64,000 nt of DNA from Nocardia caishijiensis NBRC 108228 (GTDB lineage Bacteria; Actinomycetota; Actinomycetes; Mycobacteriales; Mycobacteriaceae), in assembly GCF_001612825.1 (NCBI RefSeq), contig NZ_BDBE01000034.1:1-64000 (forward strand), written 5' to 3'. The translations under genes were made by a program, and so were the position numbers. The notes beneath the pieces are model-generated. The model was not told the DNA's origin. It saw only the letters and a program-made list of their open reading frames with translations, and did no database searches. The first letter of the stretch is position 1. Every line of letters starts with the position of its first letter. Positions 49,808 through 57,506 of this stretch are shown here, in pieces.

Positions 49808-51115
49808 ATGGGTGAGCCGGAATCGGACACGACCGCACGCTCGGCGGGTGGCGCGCCGGGGCGCGGCGCCGCGGCGGCGTCGATCACGAGCGGACCCGAT
49901 TTCCGGGCGTTCCGGTCGTCGCCGGTCGGCACCGGCGTGCTCGGCTGCGGACAACTGCGGCGCGGTCCCGACGGGGTGTTGCGTTACGGCGATCTGCACC
50001 CCGCGCTCACCGAACTGCTCGACCTGCGCGTGCATTCCTTCACCAACCGCGAAGCCGTGGTCGAGGTCGGCGGTCCCCGCCTGACCTACCGCGAACTGTG
50101 GCACAGTGCCGCGCGCATCGCGGGCGGTCTACAGGGGCACGGCGTCGGCTACGGCGACCGGGTCGCGGTGCACATGCCGACGGGCGCGCGCTGGGTCCAG
50201 GCGTTCCTTGGTGCCCTGCTGTCCGGCGCGGTGCCCGTCCTGATCCCCGAGGGGCTCGGCGCCGATCTGGCCGCCCGCGTGATCGCCGACAGTCGCGCCG
50301 ACTTCGTGCTCGGACCCGAGGGTCCACTGCCCGACAGCACCGCCTACATCGATGACGGTGCGGCACTCGATGATCCGGCGCTGCTCTGCTACACCGGCGC
50401 CCCCGCGCGCGGTCCGGTGCCCGCCGGGGTGGAGCTCACCAACGAGAACCTCCTGTCGGCGGTGTCGTCGATGGTCGGCGCGCTCGGCCTGTCCGCCGAC
50501 GGTGTGCGCAACCTGGTGCTGTTGCCGCTGGCCCATGCCAGCGGGTGCGTCGACCAGCTGTTGCCGACCTTCGCCGTCGGCGGCACCGTCGTTCTCGCGC
50601 CGGGTGCCCGCTGTCTGGCCGACGTGCTGGTCAGCGAGCGGATCGACACCGTCTCGGCCACCCCACGTATCTTCGCCGACCTGCTGCCCGCTTTCGCCGA
50701 GCGCCGCTCGGGCGCCGCCGTCCGACGGGTGAGCAAGGCCTGCCACCGCTCCGAACGTGCCGCCGCCCCGGCGTCGGCCCCGCTCACCGGCGCGTTGCGC
50801 GCGTTGTTCCCCGACGCGCGCCAGTGGTCGGTGTGGGGCGCCACCGAGACCAGCGGCATCGGTCTGCTCGTCGACGACACCGACCGCACCGAATCGGCCC
50901 TCGGATTCGCCTTCGGCGGAACGGAATTGGCACTGTCGGGCCCGCAGGCCCGGCAGGGGCGCGGCGAGCTGCTCTGTCGCGGCCCGAATGTCAGCAGGCG
51001 CTACTGGAACAACCCCGACGCCACCGCCGCCCGGTTCAGCGGAACCTGGTTCCACACGGGCGATTTCGTGCGGATCGACACCGACGGCCTGGTCCACGCC
51101 GAGCCGTTGGGCTGA
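49808..51115 (+). CDS. truncated, motif-poor acyl-adenylate-forming protein
   Basis: A 435-residue member of the AMP-binding superfamily, about 100 residues shorter than usual. The N-terminal fold is clear (LTYRELWHSAARIAGGL, LVLLPLAHASG, WGATETSG, TWFHTGDFVRIDTDG), but the phosphate-binding loop reads YTGAPARGPVPAGV instead of YTSGTTGxPKG, without its lysine, and the protein stops just before the C-terminal lid with the catalytic lysine. It is therefore unlikely to make acyl-CoA by itself. The ATG at 49808 follows GGAGG. Confidence 0.82.
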   Translation: MGEPESDTTARSAGGAPGRGAAAASITSGPDFRAFRSSPVGTGVLGCGQLRRGPDGVLRYGDLHPALTELLDLRVHSFTNREAVVEVGGPRLTYRELWHSAARIAGGLQGHGVGYGDRVAVHMPTGARWVQAFLGALLSGAVPVLIPEGLGADLAARVIADSRADFVLGPEGPLPDSTAYIDDGAALDDPALLCYTGAPARGPVPAGVELTNENLLSAVSSMVGALGLSADGVRNLVLLPLAHASGCVDQLLPTFAVGGTVVLAPGARCLADVLVSERIDTVSATPRIFADLLPAFAERRSGAAVRRVSKACHRSERAAAPASAPLTGALRALFPDARQWSVWGATETSGIGLLVDDTDRTESALGFAFGGTELALSGPQARQGRGELLCRGPNVSRRYWNNPDATAARFSGTWFHTGDFVRIDTDGLVHAEPLG

Positions 51116-51116
51116 G

Positions 51117-51860
51117 TCACACCAGCGCGGCGCGCAGTGCTTCGCGCAGGTCGCCGGTGAGGCCGATCTCGGTGAGGTAGCCCTCGGTGTCGCCGTGGTG
51201 TTCGCGCACGGTGGCGTCGGCGGTGCGCAGGTACTCCTCGCGCACGCCGAGGATGTCGACCGAGAGGGCCTCGCCCCCGCCGATCTTGGGTTCGAGCAGT
51301 ACCCGTAGCGGCTCCACGGCGGCATTGCTGGCCAGGAAGTCGGTGTAGATGTCGTCCTCGTGCACGCCGACCGCGCGCAGCACGGTCGCCACCGCCCAGC
51401 CGGTGCGGTCCTTGCCCGCCGCGCAGTGCACCAGCACCGCGCCGTCGCCGTCGACGATCGAGGCGGCCAGCCGGGTGATCGCCTCGCCCGCCTCGGGGAG
51501 CAGGGGGAACTGCCGGTACACCTCGACCATGTGCGCGTACGCGCTGACCGTGGCGGCCTCGTGTGGCGGTGCCTCCTCCATGCGCGAGTCGAACGGGGTG
51601 ACGTGCAGGCGGACGCCCCCGGGCAGGGTGTCGTGGCCGATGTGGTCGATCTCGGCCGGGCCGCGCAGATCGTGCACATCGGTGACCCGCAGTTCGCCGA
51701 GGGTGGCCAGCCCCTGCTCGTCGAGGCCGCTGAGCTGGGCCGAACGCAGGAGCACGCCGGGGCGGACGGTGCCGCCGTCGACGGTGCGCAGCCCGCCCAC
51801 ATCGCGGAAATTGAAGGTGCCACTGAGGGCGAACTGGTCGGCGCGGGGCGAGAGAGTCAC
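51117..51860 (-). CDS. PtpB-like tyrosine/lipid phosphatase
   Basis: A 247-residue phosphatase of the Tyr_phosphatase3 family, to which M. tuberculosis PtpB belongs. It starts FNFRDVGGLRT and carries the active-site loop H145-C146-AAGKD-R152-TG. FDSRMEE and LLPEAGEA lie before it. It may act on phosphotyrosine, phosphoinositides or other phospho-esters. No secretion signal is visible. TAATCT is six nucleotides before the GTG start, so the message is leaderless. It converges with the adenylating-protein gene, one nucleotide apart. Confidence 0.93.
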   Translation of the reverse strand: MTLSPRADQFALSGTFNFRDVGGLRTVDGGTVRPGVLLRSAQLSGLDEQGLATLGELRVTDVHDLRGPAEIDHIGHDTLPGGVRLHVTPFDSRMEEAPPHEAATVSAYAHMVEVYRQFPLLPEAGEAITRLAASIVDGDGAVLVHCAAGKDRTGWAVATVLRAVGVHEDDIYTDFLASNAAVEPLRVLLEPKIGGGEALSVDILGVREEYLRTADATVREHHGDTEGYLTEIGLTGDLREALRAALV

Positions 51861-52190
51861 CCGTCCAGATTATCGGCGGTCCGCGTCGGTGTGGACGGAG
51901 TCGGCCGATCGGTCACGCGGAGTGTGACGTGCGTTTCCCCGCGCGACACGTGTGCGCTCACCCACAGGAACGTGAGGTCGGCTACCGCGACTTGTACCAT
52001 CGACCAGTAAGCCGATTACAGCGGGGGCATGTATTCGAACACCCAAACAAAATCCAGCCGTATGGTCGGTTTTTTATCAAGGTCGCATTCGGGTAACAAA
52101 ACAATCTTTCAGTCTGAAAAGGATGGCTGAACCAGTTCGTGAATCCAGAAAACCTTCTAAGATCGTGCTTGCGGGATTGGACCAACCTCG
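51861..52190. other. 330-bp AT-enriched interval
   Basis: From about 52020 to 52170 the sequence is visibly richer in A and T than the rest of the window (runs such as ggttttttatcaagg, gtaacaaaacaatc, tgaaaaggat). I find no ORF with coding character, no inverted repeat and no tRNA. It contains the promoter of the following gene; TAAGAT at about 52157 could be its -10. Lsr2-type silencing is possible. Confidence 0.5.
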
Positions 52191-52736
52191 ATGAGGGACC
52201 TTCCCGACCAGCTCGCATCGCCGCGGGCAGCGAAATTTGTTGCCGAGGAGTTGTCGTTGAGCGCCAGTCGTGAACTAACCGATACATCTTTGCGACCCGT
52301 CGTTCGCCGGGCCGTGGAAGCCGCCGCCGCGAGTTCGGATACCGCGGGCCTGCGGGCACTGCGTATCTGTCTGCATGCGGGGCTCAGTGCGTATTGGCCG
52401 GTGGTGAAAGCCGCCCCGGCGAGCAGTATCAGATCGTATGAGACCGCGCTGCGGACCCTGCGAGAGCGGTGGATCGAGCCCGGTGACAATGTCGGCGATC
52501 CGTCGGCGATCGTGATGTTCCGTCAGATGGATGCCGAGGCGGCGGAGTTCCTCGAGCTGTGTGCGCAACTGTCCGGCGCCCAGTGGCTCGAGCCGGTGGA
52601 CTCGATCGCGAGCTACCTCGTCTCGGTGTTCCACGGCGCGGTGCTGCGCTGGCTCGCCGACGGCAACGACGAGACCATCCTCGTCGTCACCGACGATCTC
52701 GTCGGTTGCCTCACCCTCAAGGCCGTCGAAGCCTGA
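52191..52736 (+). CDS. orphan TetR-like ligand-binding-domain protein without HTH
   Basis: A 181-residue all-helical protein. Its second half (SSIRSYETALRTLRERW, AAEFLELCAQLSGAQWLEP, FHGAVLRWLADGNDETI) follows the helices of actinobacterial TetR C-terminal domains, but the N-terminus has no helix-turn-helix. It may dimerise with a full TetR protein or have become a ligand-binding protein. The gene is 41 nt ahead of the PLP-enzyme gene on the same strand, and sits behind an AT-rich stretch. Assignment rests on pattern similarity only. Confidence 0.6.
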   Translation: MRDLPDQLASPRAAKFVAEELSLSASRELTDTSLRPVVRRAVEAAAASSDTAGLRALRICLHAGLSAYWPVVKAAPASSIRSYETALRTLRERWIEPGDNVGDPSAIVMFRQMDAEAAEFLELCAQLSGAQWLEPVDSIASYLVSVFHGAVLRWLADGNDETILVVTDDLVGCLTLKAVEA

Positions 52737-52777
52737 GATTACTGGACGAGTGACCAGATAGGTGGTTCAGTAGACGG

Positions 52778-53956
52778 GTGACCGAGACAACAGCGCTGCA
52801 CCACCTGCACGACGCCACCGCTGACCTCGACCCGCCGCTGGCGGCGCTCGATCTGTCCCGGCTCGACGCCAATGCCGCCGACCTGCGCCGCCGCGCGAAC
52901 GGCGTCGCCATCCGCGTGGCGAGCAAATCGGTGCGCTGCCGTGCGGTGCTCGAGCGGGTGCTCGGCACCGGCCTCACCTCGGCCGACGGCTTCGCGGGCA
53001 TCATGGCCTACTCCCTGCGGGAAGCCATCTGGCTGGCCCGCCTCGGCGCCCGCGACATCCTGCTCGGCTACCCGACCCTCGACCGGGCCGCGCTGGCCGA
53101 GCTCGCGGGCGCGCCGACGCTGCTGTCCTCGATCACGCTGATGATCGACGACGTCGCCCAGCTCGACCTGACCCGCGCCGCGCTCGGCACCGATACCGTC
53201 CATCCCCGCGTCTGCCTCGACGTCGACGCCGCCCTGCGCATCGGCCCGCTGCACCTGGGCGCACGTCGTTCCCCGATTCGCACGCCCGACCAGGCCGCCG
53301 TGCTGGCGACGCAGGCGCGAGCGCGCGGCTTCGAGGTGGTCGGCGTGATGACCTACGAGGCGCAGATCGCGGGCCTGCCCGACAGCAATCCGGCCGTGCG
53401 CGTGGTCAAGCGCCTCTCCGCCGCCGAGATCGGCCGCCGCCGCACCCAGGTGCTCGACGCGGTCCGCATGGTCACCGGGCCACTCGAGATCGTCAACAGC
53501 GGCGGCACCGGTTCGATCGAGGTCTCGATCAGCGATCCCGACGTCACCGAGGTGACCGCCGGTTCGGGTCTCTACGTGCCGACCCTGTTCGACCACTATC
53601 GCTCCTTCACCCCGCGTCCCGCCCTGTTCTTCGCCACGCCGGTGCTGCGCAAACCCACCCCGAGCATCGCCACCGTCTTCGCGGGCGGCTACATCGCCTC
53701 CGGCCCCGCCGGTCCGAGCCGGGTGCCGCTGCCGGTCTGGCCCGCCGGGTTGAAGCTGCTCGGCGCCGAGGGCGCTGGCGAGGTGCAGACCCCGTTGGCG
53801 GGTGGGTCCGAACTCGAGATCGGCGACCGCGTCTGGTTCCGGCACGCGAAGGCGGGCGAGCTGTGCGAACGCTTCGCCGAGATCCACCTGGTCGACGAAT
53901 CGGGCACCCGCACAACAGTTCCCACCTATCGGGGCGAAGGGCAGTGCTTCGGCTGA
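52778..53956 (+). CDS. fold-type III PLP enzyme, D-threonine aldolase / D-serine dehydratase-like
   Basis: A 392-residue enzyme. The N-terminal alanine-racemase-like barrel binds PLP through K50 in RVASKSVRC; VNSGGTGSI is the phosphate-binding strand. The C-terminal DSD1 domain holds FRHAKAGELCERF, whose His and Cys are the metal ligands of D-threonine aldolases and D-serine dehydratases. It should act on D-3-hydroxyamino acids. The GTG start is the only one that keeps the N-terminal strand. Confidence 0.88.
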   Translation: MTETTALHHLHDATADLDPPLAALDLSRLDANAADLRRRANGVAIRVASKSVRCRAVLERVLGTGLTSADGFAGIMAYSLREAIWLARLGARDILLGYPTLDRAALAELAGAPTLLSSITLMIDDVAQLDLTRAALGTDTVHPRVCLDVDAALRIGPLHLGARRSPIRTPDQAAVLATQARARGFEVVGVMTYEAQIAGLPDSNPAVRVVKRLSAAEIGRRRTQVLDAVRMVTGPLEIVNSGGTGSIEVSISDPDVTEVTAGSGLYVPTLFDHYRSFTPRPALFFATPVLRKPTPSIATVFAGGYIASGPAGPSRVPLPVWPAGLKLLGAEGAGEVQTPLAGGSELEIGDRVWFRHAKAGELCERFAEIHLVDESGTRTTVPTYRGEGQCFG

Positions 53957-54019
53957 TCGCTCGCGGGGTCGGATCGGCGACCCAACATCGCGCCGGTGGC
54001 CGGATCGACGCCGCCGCGC

Positions 54020-54670
54020 TCAATCGCCACGACGTGGTCTACGAGCAGAGCTGAAGAGCAGGTCGGTGACCTCGTCGTCGGTGAGCTGGTGGAAGTCGTG
54101 GTAGGCGCCGCCGACGCCGCCGAGGTCGGGCGGAGCCCAGAGGCAGACCAGCTCGTCGCACTCGGGCTGGACGCGGGGGAGCGCCTCGGGGGCGGAAACC
54201 GGCATCGCCACGATCAACCGGGCGGGTTCCTGTGCGCGCGCGACGCGGCAGGCGGCCGCCACCGTGGCGCCGGTGGCCATGCCGTCGTCCACGATCACCA
54301 CCGTCCGATCCCGCATCGACACGGGGTCGCCGTCGCGCAGCAGGGCCCGCCGACGGGCCAGTTCGGCGCGTTCGGCGCGTTCGACTTCGGCGAACGCCGT
54401 CTCGCTCACCCGGCCGCGGGCAACCACGTCGTCGTTGAGCACCAACACGTCGTTCTCGCCGAGCGCGCCCATCGCCAGTTCCGGATGCCTCGGCAACCCG
54501 AGTTTGCGCACCAGCAGGACATCGAGTTCCCCATCGATCGCCTCGGCGACGGCCGCCGCCACCGGTACCCCGCCACGCGGCAACCCGAGCACCAGCGGGC
54601 GCGTGCCCCGCAGATTGTCCAGGGCCGTGCCGAGAGCGCGGCCCGCCGCAGCGCGATCCGGGTACACCAT
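54020..54670 (-). CDS. phosphoribosyltransferase-domain protein
   Basis: A 216-residue type I PRTase-fold protein. The PRPP loop is VVIVDDGMATGATV, with LVLGLPRGGVPVA near the N-terminus and VRKLGLPRHPELAMGALGE between. These stand-alone enzymes are often fused to or placed near dienelactone-hydrolase domains; the base substrate is unknown. The ATG at 54670 begins the conserved PDRAAAG helix. It lies 11 nt after the nitrilase-family gene on the same strand. Confidence 0.9.
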   Translation of the reverse strand: MVYPDRAAAGRALGTALDNLRGTRPLVLGLPRGGVPVAAAVAEAIDGELDVLLVRKLGLPRHPELAMGALGENDVLVLNDDVVARGRVSETAFAEVERAERAELARRRALLRDGDPVSMRDRTVVIVDDGMATGATVAAACRVARAQEPARLIVAMPVSAPEALPRVQPECDELVCLWAPPDLGGVGGAYHDFHQLTDDEVTDLLFSSARRPRRGD

Positions 54671-54681
54671 CGCTTCGAACG

Positions 54682-55539
54682 CTACTCCGCGTCGGCCTCC
54701 GCCGACACTGTGAAGCGGCGCAACGACAGGCTCGGATTGGCGGTGCGCACCCTGGCCAGGTGGGCCGGGTCGATCGACGCGGTGAGCACGCCCGGCTCGT
54801 CGCCGAGCTCGGCGAGCACGGTGCCCGCCGGGTCGACGATCATCGACGCACCGGCACCGAGCGGCGCGCACTGATCGGCCGCCGCCACATAGACGGTGTT
54901 CTCGATGGCCCGCGCCCGCAGCAGCGTGGTCCACTGATCGACCTTCGCGGGGCCGGGAATCCACTGCGCGGGCAGCAGCAGCACATGCGCCCCCGCCGCG
55001 GCGACACGCCGACATCCCTCGGGAAAACGCAGATCGAAGCAGGTCTGCATGCCGAAGATCACACCGTCGACGGTGAAGGTGGCGGGCTCGAGCAGTGGAC
55101 CGGCCGCCACGACGTCGGATTCCAGGTGCCCGAAAGCGTCGTAGAGATGCACCTTGCGGTAGAGCGCGAGGCGCGCGCCGTCGGGTCCGTGCGCGACGAG
55201 GGTATTGCTGATGCGGTCCGCGCCCGGTGTCGGCAATTCGACGACACCGGCCACCAGGTGCACCCCGAATTCGGCGGCGAGCGCGGCGAGTCCGGTGGTG
55301 AACGGCCCGTCGAGCGGCTCGGCGGCGGCGACGACCCGATCGTCGAGACGGGTCACGGCAAACATCGAGTATTCGGGTGCGACCACGACCCGCGCACCGG
55401 CTTCGGCAGCGGTGCGCACGTATTCACGGAGGGCGGCCAGATTGGCCGACGTGTCGGTCTGCGGGGCGAATTGGACGACCGCGATCGGCACCGTCGTCGC
55501 GGCGTGTTCCTGATGCGATGACCCGTTGTGCAGCTGCAT
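54682..55539 (-). CDS. carbon-nitrogen hydrolase (nitrilase superfamily)
   Basis: A 285-residue amidase-type enzyme with the complete Glu-Lys-Cys triad: E56 in VVVAPEYSMF, K129 in LYRKVHLYD, C167 in GMQTCFDLRFPE. It resembles Nit1/omega-amidase-like or carbamoyl-splitting members; the substrate cannot be read from sequence. It probably forms an operon with the PRTase gene downstream. Confidence 0.92.
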   Translation of the reverse strand: MQLHNGSSHQEHAATTVPIAVVQFAPQTDTSANLAALREYVRTAAEAGARVVVAPEYSMFAVTRLDDRVVAAAEPLDGPFTTGLAALAAEFGVHLVAGVVELPTPGADRISNTLVAHGPDGARLALYRKVHLYDAFGHLESDVVAAGPLLEPATFTVDGVIFGMQTCFDLRFPEGCRRVAAAGAHVLLLPAQWIPGPAKVDQWTTLLRARAIENTVYVAAADQCAPLGAGASMIVDPAGTVLAELGDEPGVLTASIDPAHLARVRTANPSLSLRRFTVSAEADAE

Positions 55540-55601
55540 GGGTCACACCGTATTCACCCGGTGGCCCGATCAGCTACCGCCAGGCAGTAAACTCGTGGTC
55601 A

Positions 55602-57404
55602 ATGAACACAAATGAGGTCGACAGCGTTCCTGCCGACGACGACAGGCACGACAACGGCCCGACCTTCGCCGATCTCGGGATCGATGACCGCGTCCTCGCG
55701 GCCATCGCCGATGTGGGCTACGAGTCGCCGTCGCCGATCCAGGCGGCCACGATTCCCCCACTGCTCTCCGGCGCTGACGTCGTCGGCCTGGCCCAGACGG
55801 GCACCGGCAAAACCGCCGCATTCGCGATCCCGATCCTGATGAATCTGGACACCGCGCAGAAGAAGCCGAGCGCGCTGGTGCTCGCGCCGACCCGCGAACT
55901 CGCGATCCAGGTCGCCGAGGCGTTCGGCAAGTACTCCTCGCACATCCCCGGTCTCCACGTGCTGCCGATCTACGGCGGCCAGAGCTACGGCGTGCAGCTG
56001 TCGGGTCTGCGCCGCGGCGCGCACGTGGTCGTCGGTACGCCCGGCCGCGTCATCGACCACCTGGAGAAGGGCACGCTCGATCTGACCGAGCTGCGCTACC
56101 TGGTGCTCGACGAGGCCGACGAGATGCTCAAGATGGGCTTCCAGGAGGACGTGGAGCGCATCCTGCGCGACACTCCGCGCGACAAGCAGGTCGCCCTGTT
56201 CTCGGCCACCATGCCCGGTGCGATCCGCAAGATCTCCAAGCAGTACCTCGACGACCCGGTCGAGATCACGGTCAAGTCGAAGACCACGACCAACACCAAC
56301 ATCACCCAGCGCTATGTGCAGGTGTCGCATCAGCGCAAGCTCGATGCGCTCACTCGGGTCCTCGAGGTCGAGGACTTCGAGGCGATGATCATCTTCGTGC
56401 GCACCAAGCAGGCCACCGAGGAGCTGGCCGAGAAGTTGCGCTCGCGCGGATTCTCCGCCGCCGCGATCAACGGTGACATCGCGCAGAACCAGCGTGAACG
56501 CACCATCGGTCAGCTGAAGTCGGGTGCGCTCGACATCCTCGTCGCCACCGATGTGGCCGCGCGTGGTCTCGACGTCGACCGCATCTCGCACGTCGTGAAC
56601 TACGACATCCCGCACGACACCGAGTCGTACGTGCACCGCATCGGCCGCACCGGTCGCGCGGGCCGCTCGGGTCAGGCGCTGCTGTTCGTCGCGCCGCGTG
56701 AACGTCATCTGCTCAAGGCGATCGAGCGGGCCACCCGGCATCCGCTCATCGAGATGCAGCTGCCGAGCGTGGACGACGTCAACGCCACCCGTGTCTCGAA
56801 GTTCGGCGACATGATCACCGAGAACCTGTCGTCGGACAACATCGCGTTGTTCCGCAAACTGATCGAGGACTACGAGGCCGAGCACAACACCCCGCTGGTC
56901 GACATCGCGGCGGCGCTGGCCGTCGGTGGTTTCGACGGCGACAACTTCTTCATGGAGGCCGAGCCGGAGCCCGCGCCGCGGCGCGACCGGGATCGGGACC
57001 GCGATCGCGAGCGTGCCCCGCGCCGCTACGACGACGAGGACCGTGGACCGCGTCCGCCGTCGTTCTCGCGTGAGACCGGCGCGGAGCTGGCCACCTACCG
57101 GATCAGTGTCGGCAAGCGGCACCGTGTGGTGCCCGGCGCGATCGTCGGCGCCATCGCCAACGAGGGTGGGCTGCGGCGCAGCGACTTCGGGCACATCAGC
57201 ATCCGGCCCGACTACAGCCTCGTCGAGTTGCCCGCGAACCTGCCGCACGAGACGCTGGAAGCGTTGCGGCGCACCAGGATCAGCGGTGTGCTCATCCAGC
57301 TGCAGCCGGATCAGGGCCCGCCGTCGCAGCGGCTCAACGCGCGCGGACCCCGGCGCGACCGTGAGGCCCGTCCGCGTACCGAACGGCGTAAGCCGCGCAC
57401 GTAG
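55602..57404 (+). CDS. deaD: DEAD-box RNA helicase, DeaD/CsdA type
   Basis: A 600-residue helicase for ribosome assembly and mRNA turnover. All core motifs are present: AQTGTGKT, PTRELA, TPGRVID, DEAD, SAT, and HRIGRTGRAGRSG. A basic, Arg/Asp-rich linker (about residues 455-480) leads to a DbpA-type RNA-binding domain (RISVGKRHRVVPGAIVGAIANE) and an Arg-rich end. TAAACT is 8 nt before the ATG. It lies directly upstream of the RecB/helicase gene, as Rv1253 is near Rv1251c. Confidence 0.96.
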   Translation: MNTNEVDSVPADDDRHDNGPTFADLGIDDRVLAAIADVGYESPSPIQAATIPPLLSGADVVGLAQTGTGKTAAFAIPILMNLDTAQKKPSALVLAPTRELAIQVAEAFGKYSSHIPGLHVLPIYGGQSYGVQLSGLRRGAHVVVGTPGRVIDHLEKGTLDLTELRYLVLDEADEMLKMGFQEDVERILRDTPRDKQVALFSATMPGAIRKISKQYLDDPVEITVKSKTTTNTNITQRYVQVSHQRKLDALTRVLEVEDFEAMIIFVRTKQATEELAEKLRSRGFSAAAINGDIAQNQRERTIGQLKSGALDILVATDVAARGLDVDRISHVVNYDIPHDTESYVHRIGRTGRAGRSGQALLFVAPRERHLLKAIERATRHPLIEMQLPSVDDVNATRVSKFGDMITENLSSDNIALFRKLIEDYEAEHNTPLVDIAAALAVGGFDGDNFFMEAEPEPAPRRDRDRDRDRERAPRRYDDEDRGPRPPSFSRETGAELATYRISVGKRHRVVPGAIVGAIANEGGLRRSDFGHISIRPDYSLVELPANLPHETLEALRRTRISGVLIQLQPDQGPPSQRLNARGPRRDREARPRTERRKPRT

Positions 57405-57506
57405 CGCACCCTCGCACGTAGACGAGTCCATGGGTCGCTCCATGGGCTGTCTCGGCGCTGGCTAAGGTGTTGCCGTCGGGTGTGCGTGAACACAGGAGGG
57501 CCGCGT

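Noticed and set aside
49741..50104. Minus-strand frame continuing the enoyl-CoA hydratase shadow across the promoter
   Set aside because: No start signal or coding character; the plus-strand promoter and gene explain the region.
52020..52190. tRNA or small-RNA gene in the AT-rich interval
   Set aside because: No cloverleaf, no conserved T-loop sequence and no strong stem could be drawn by eye.
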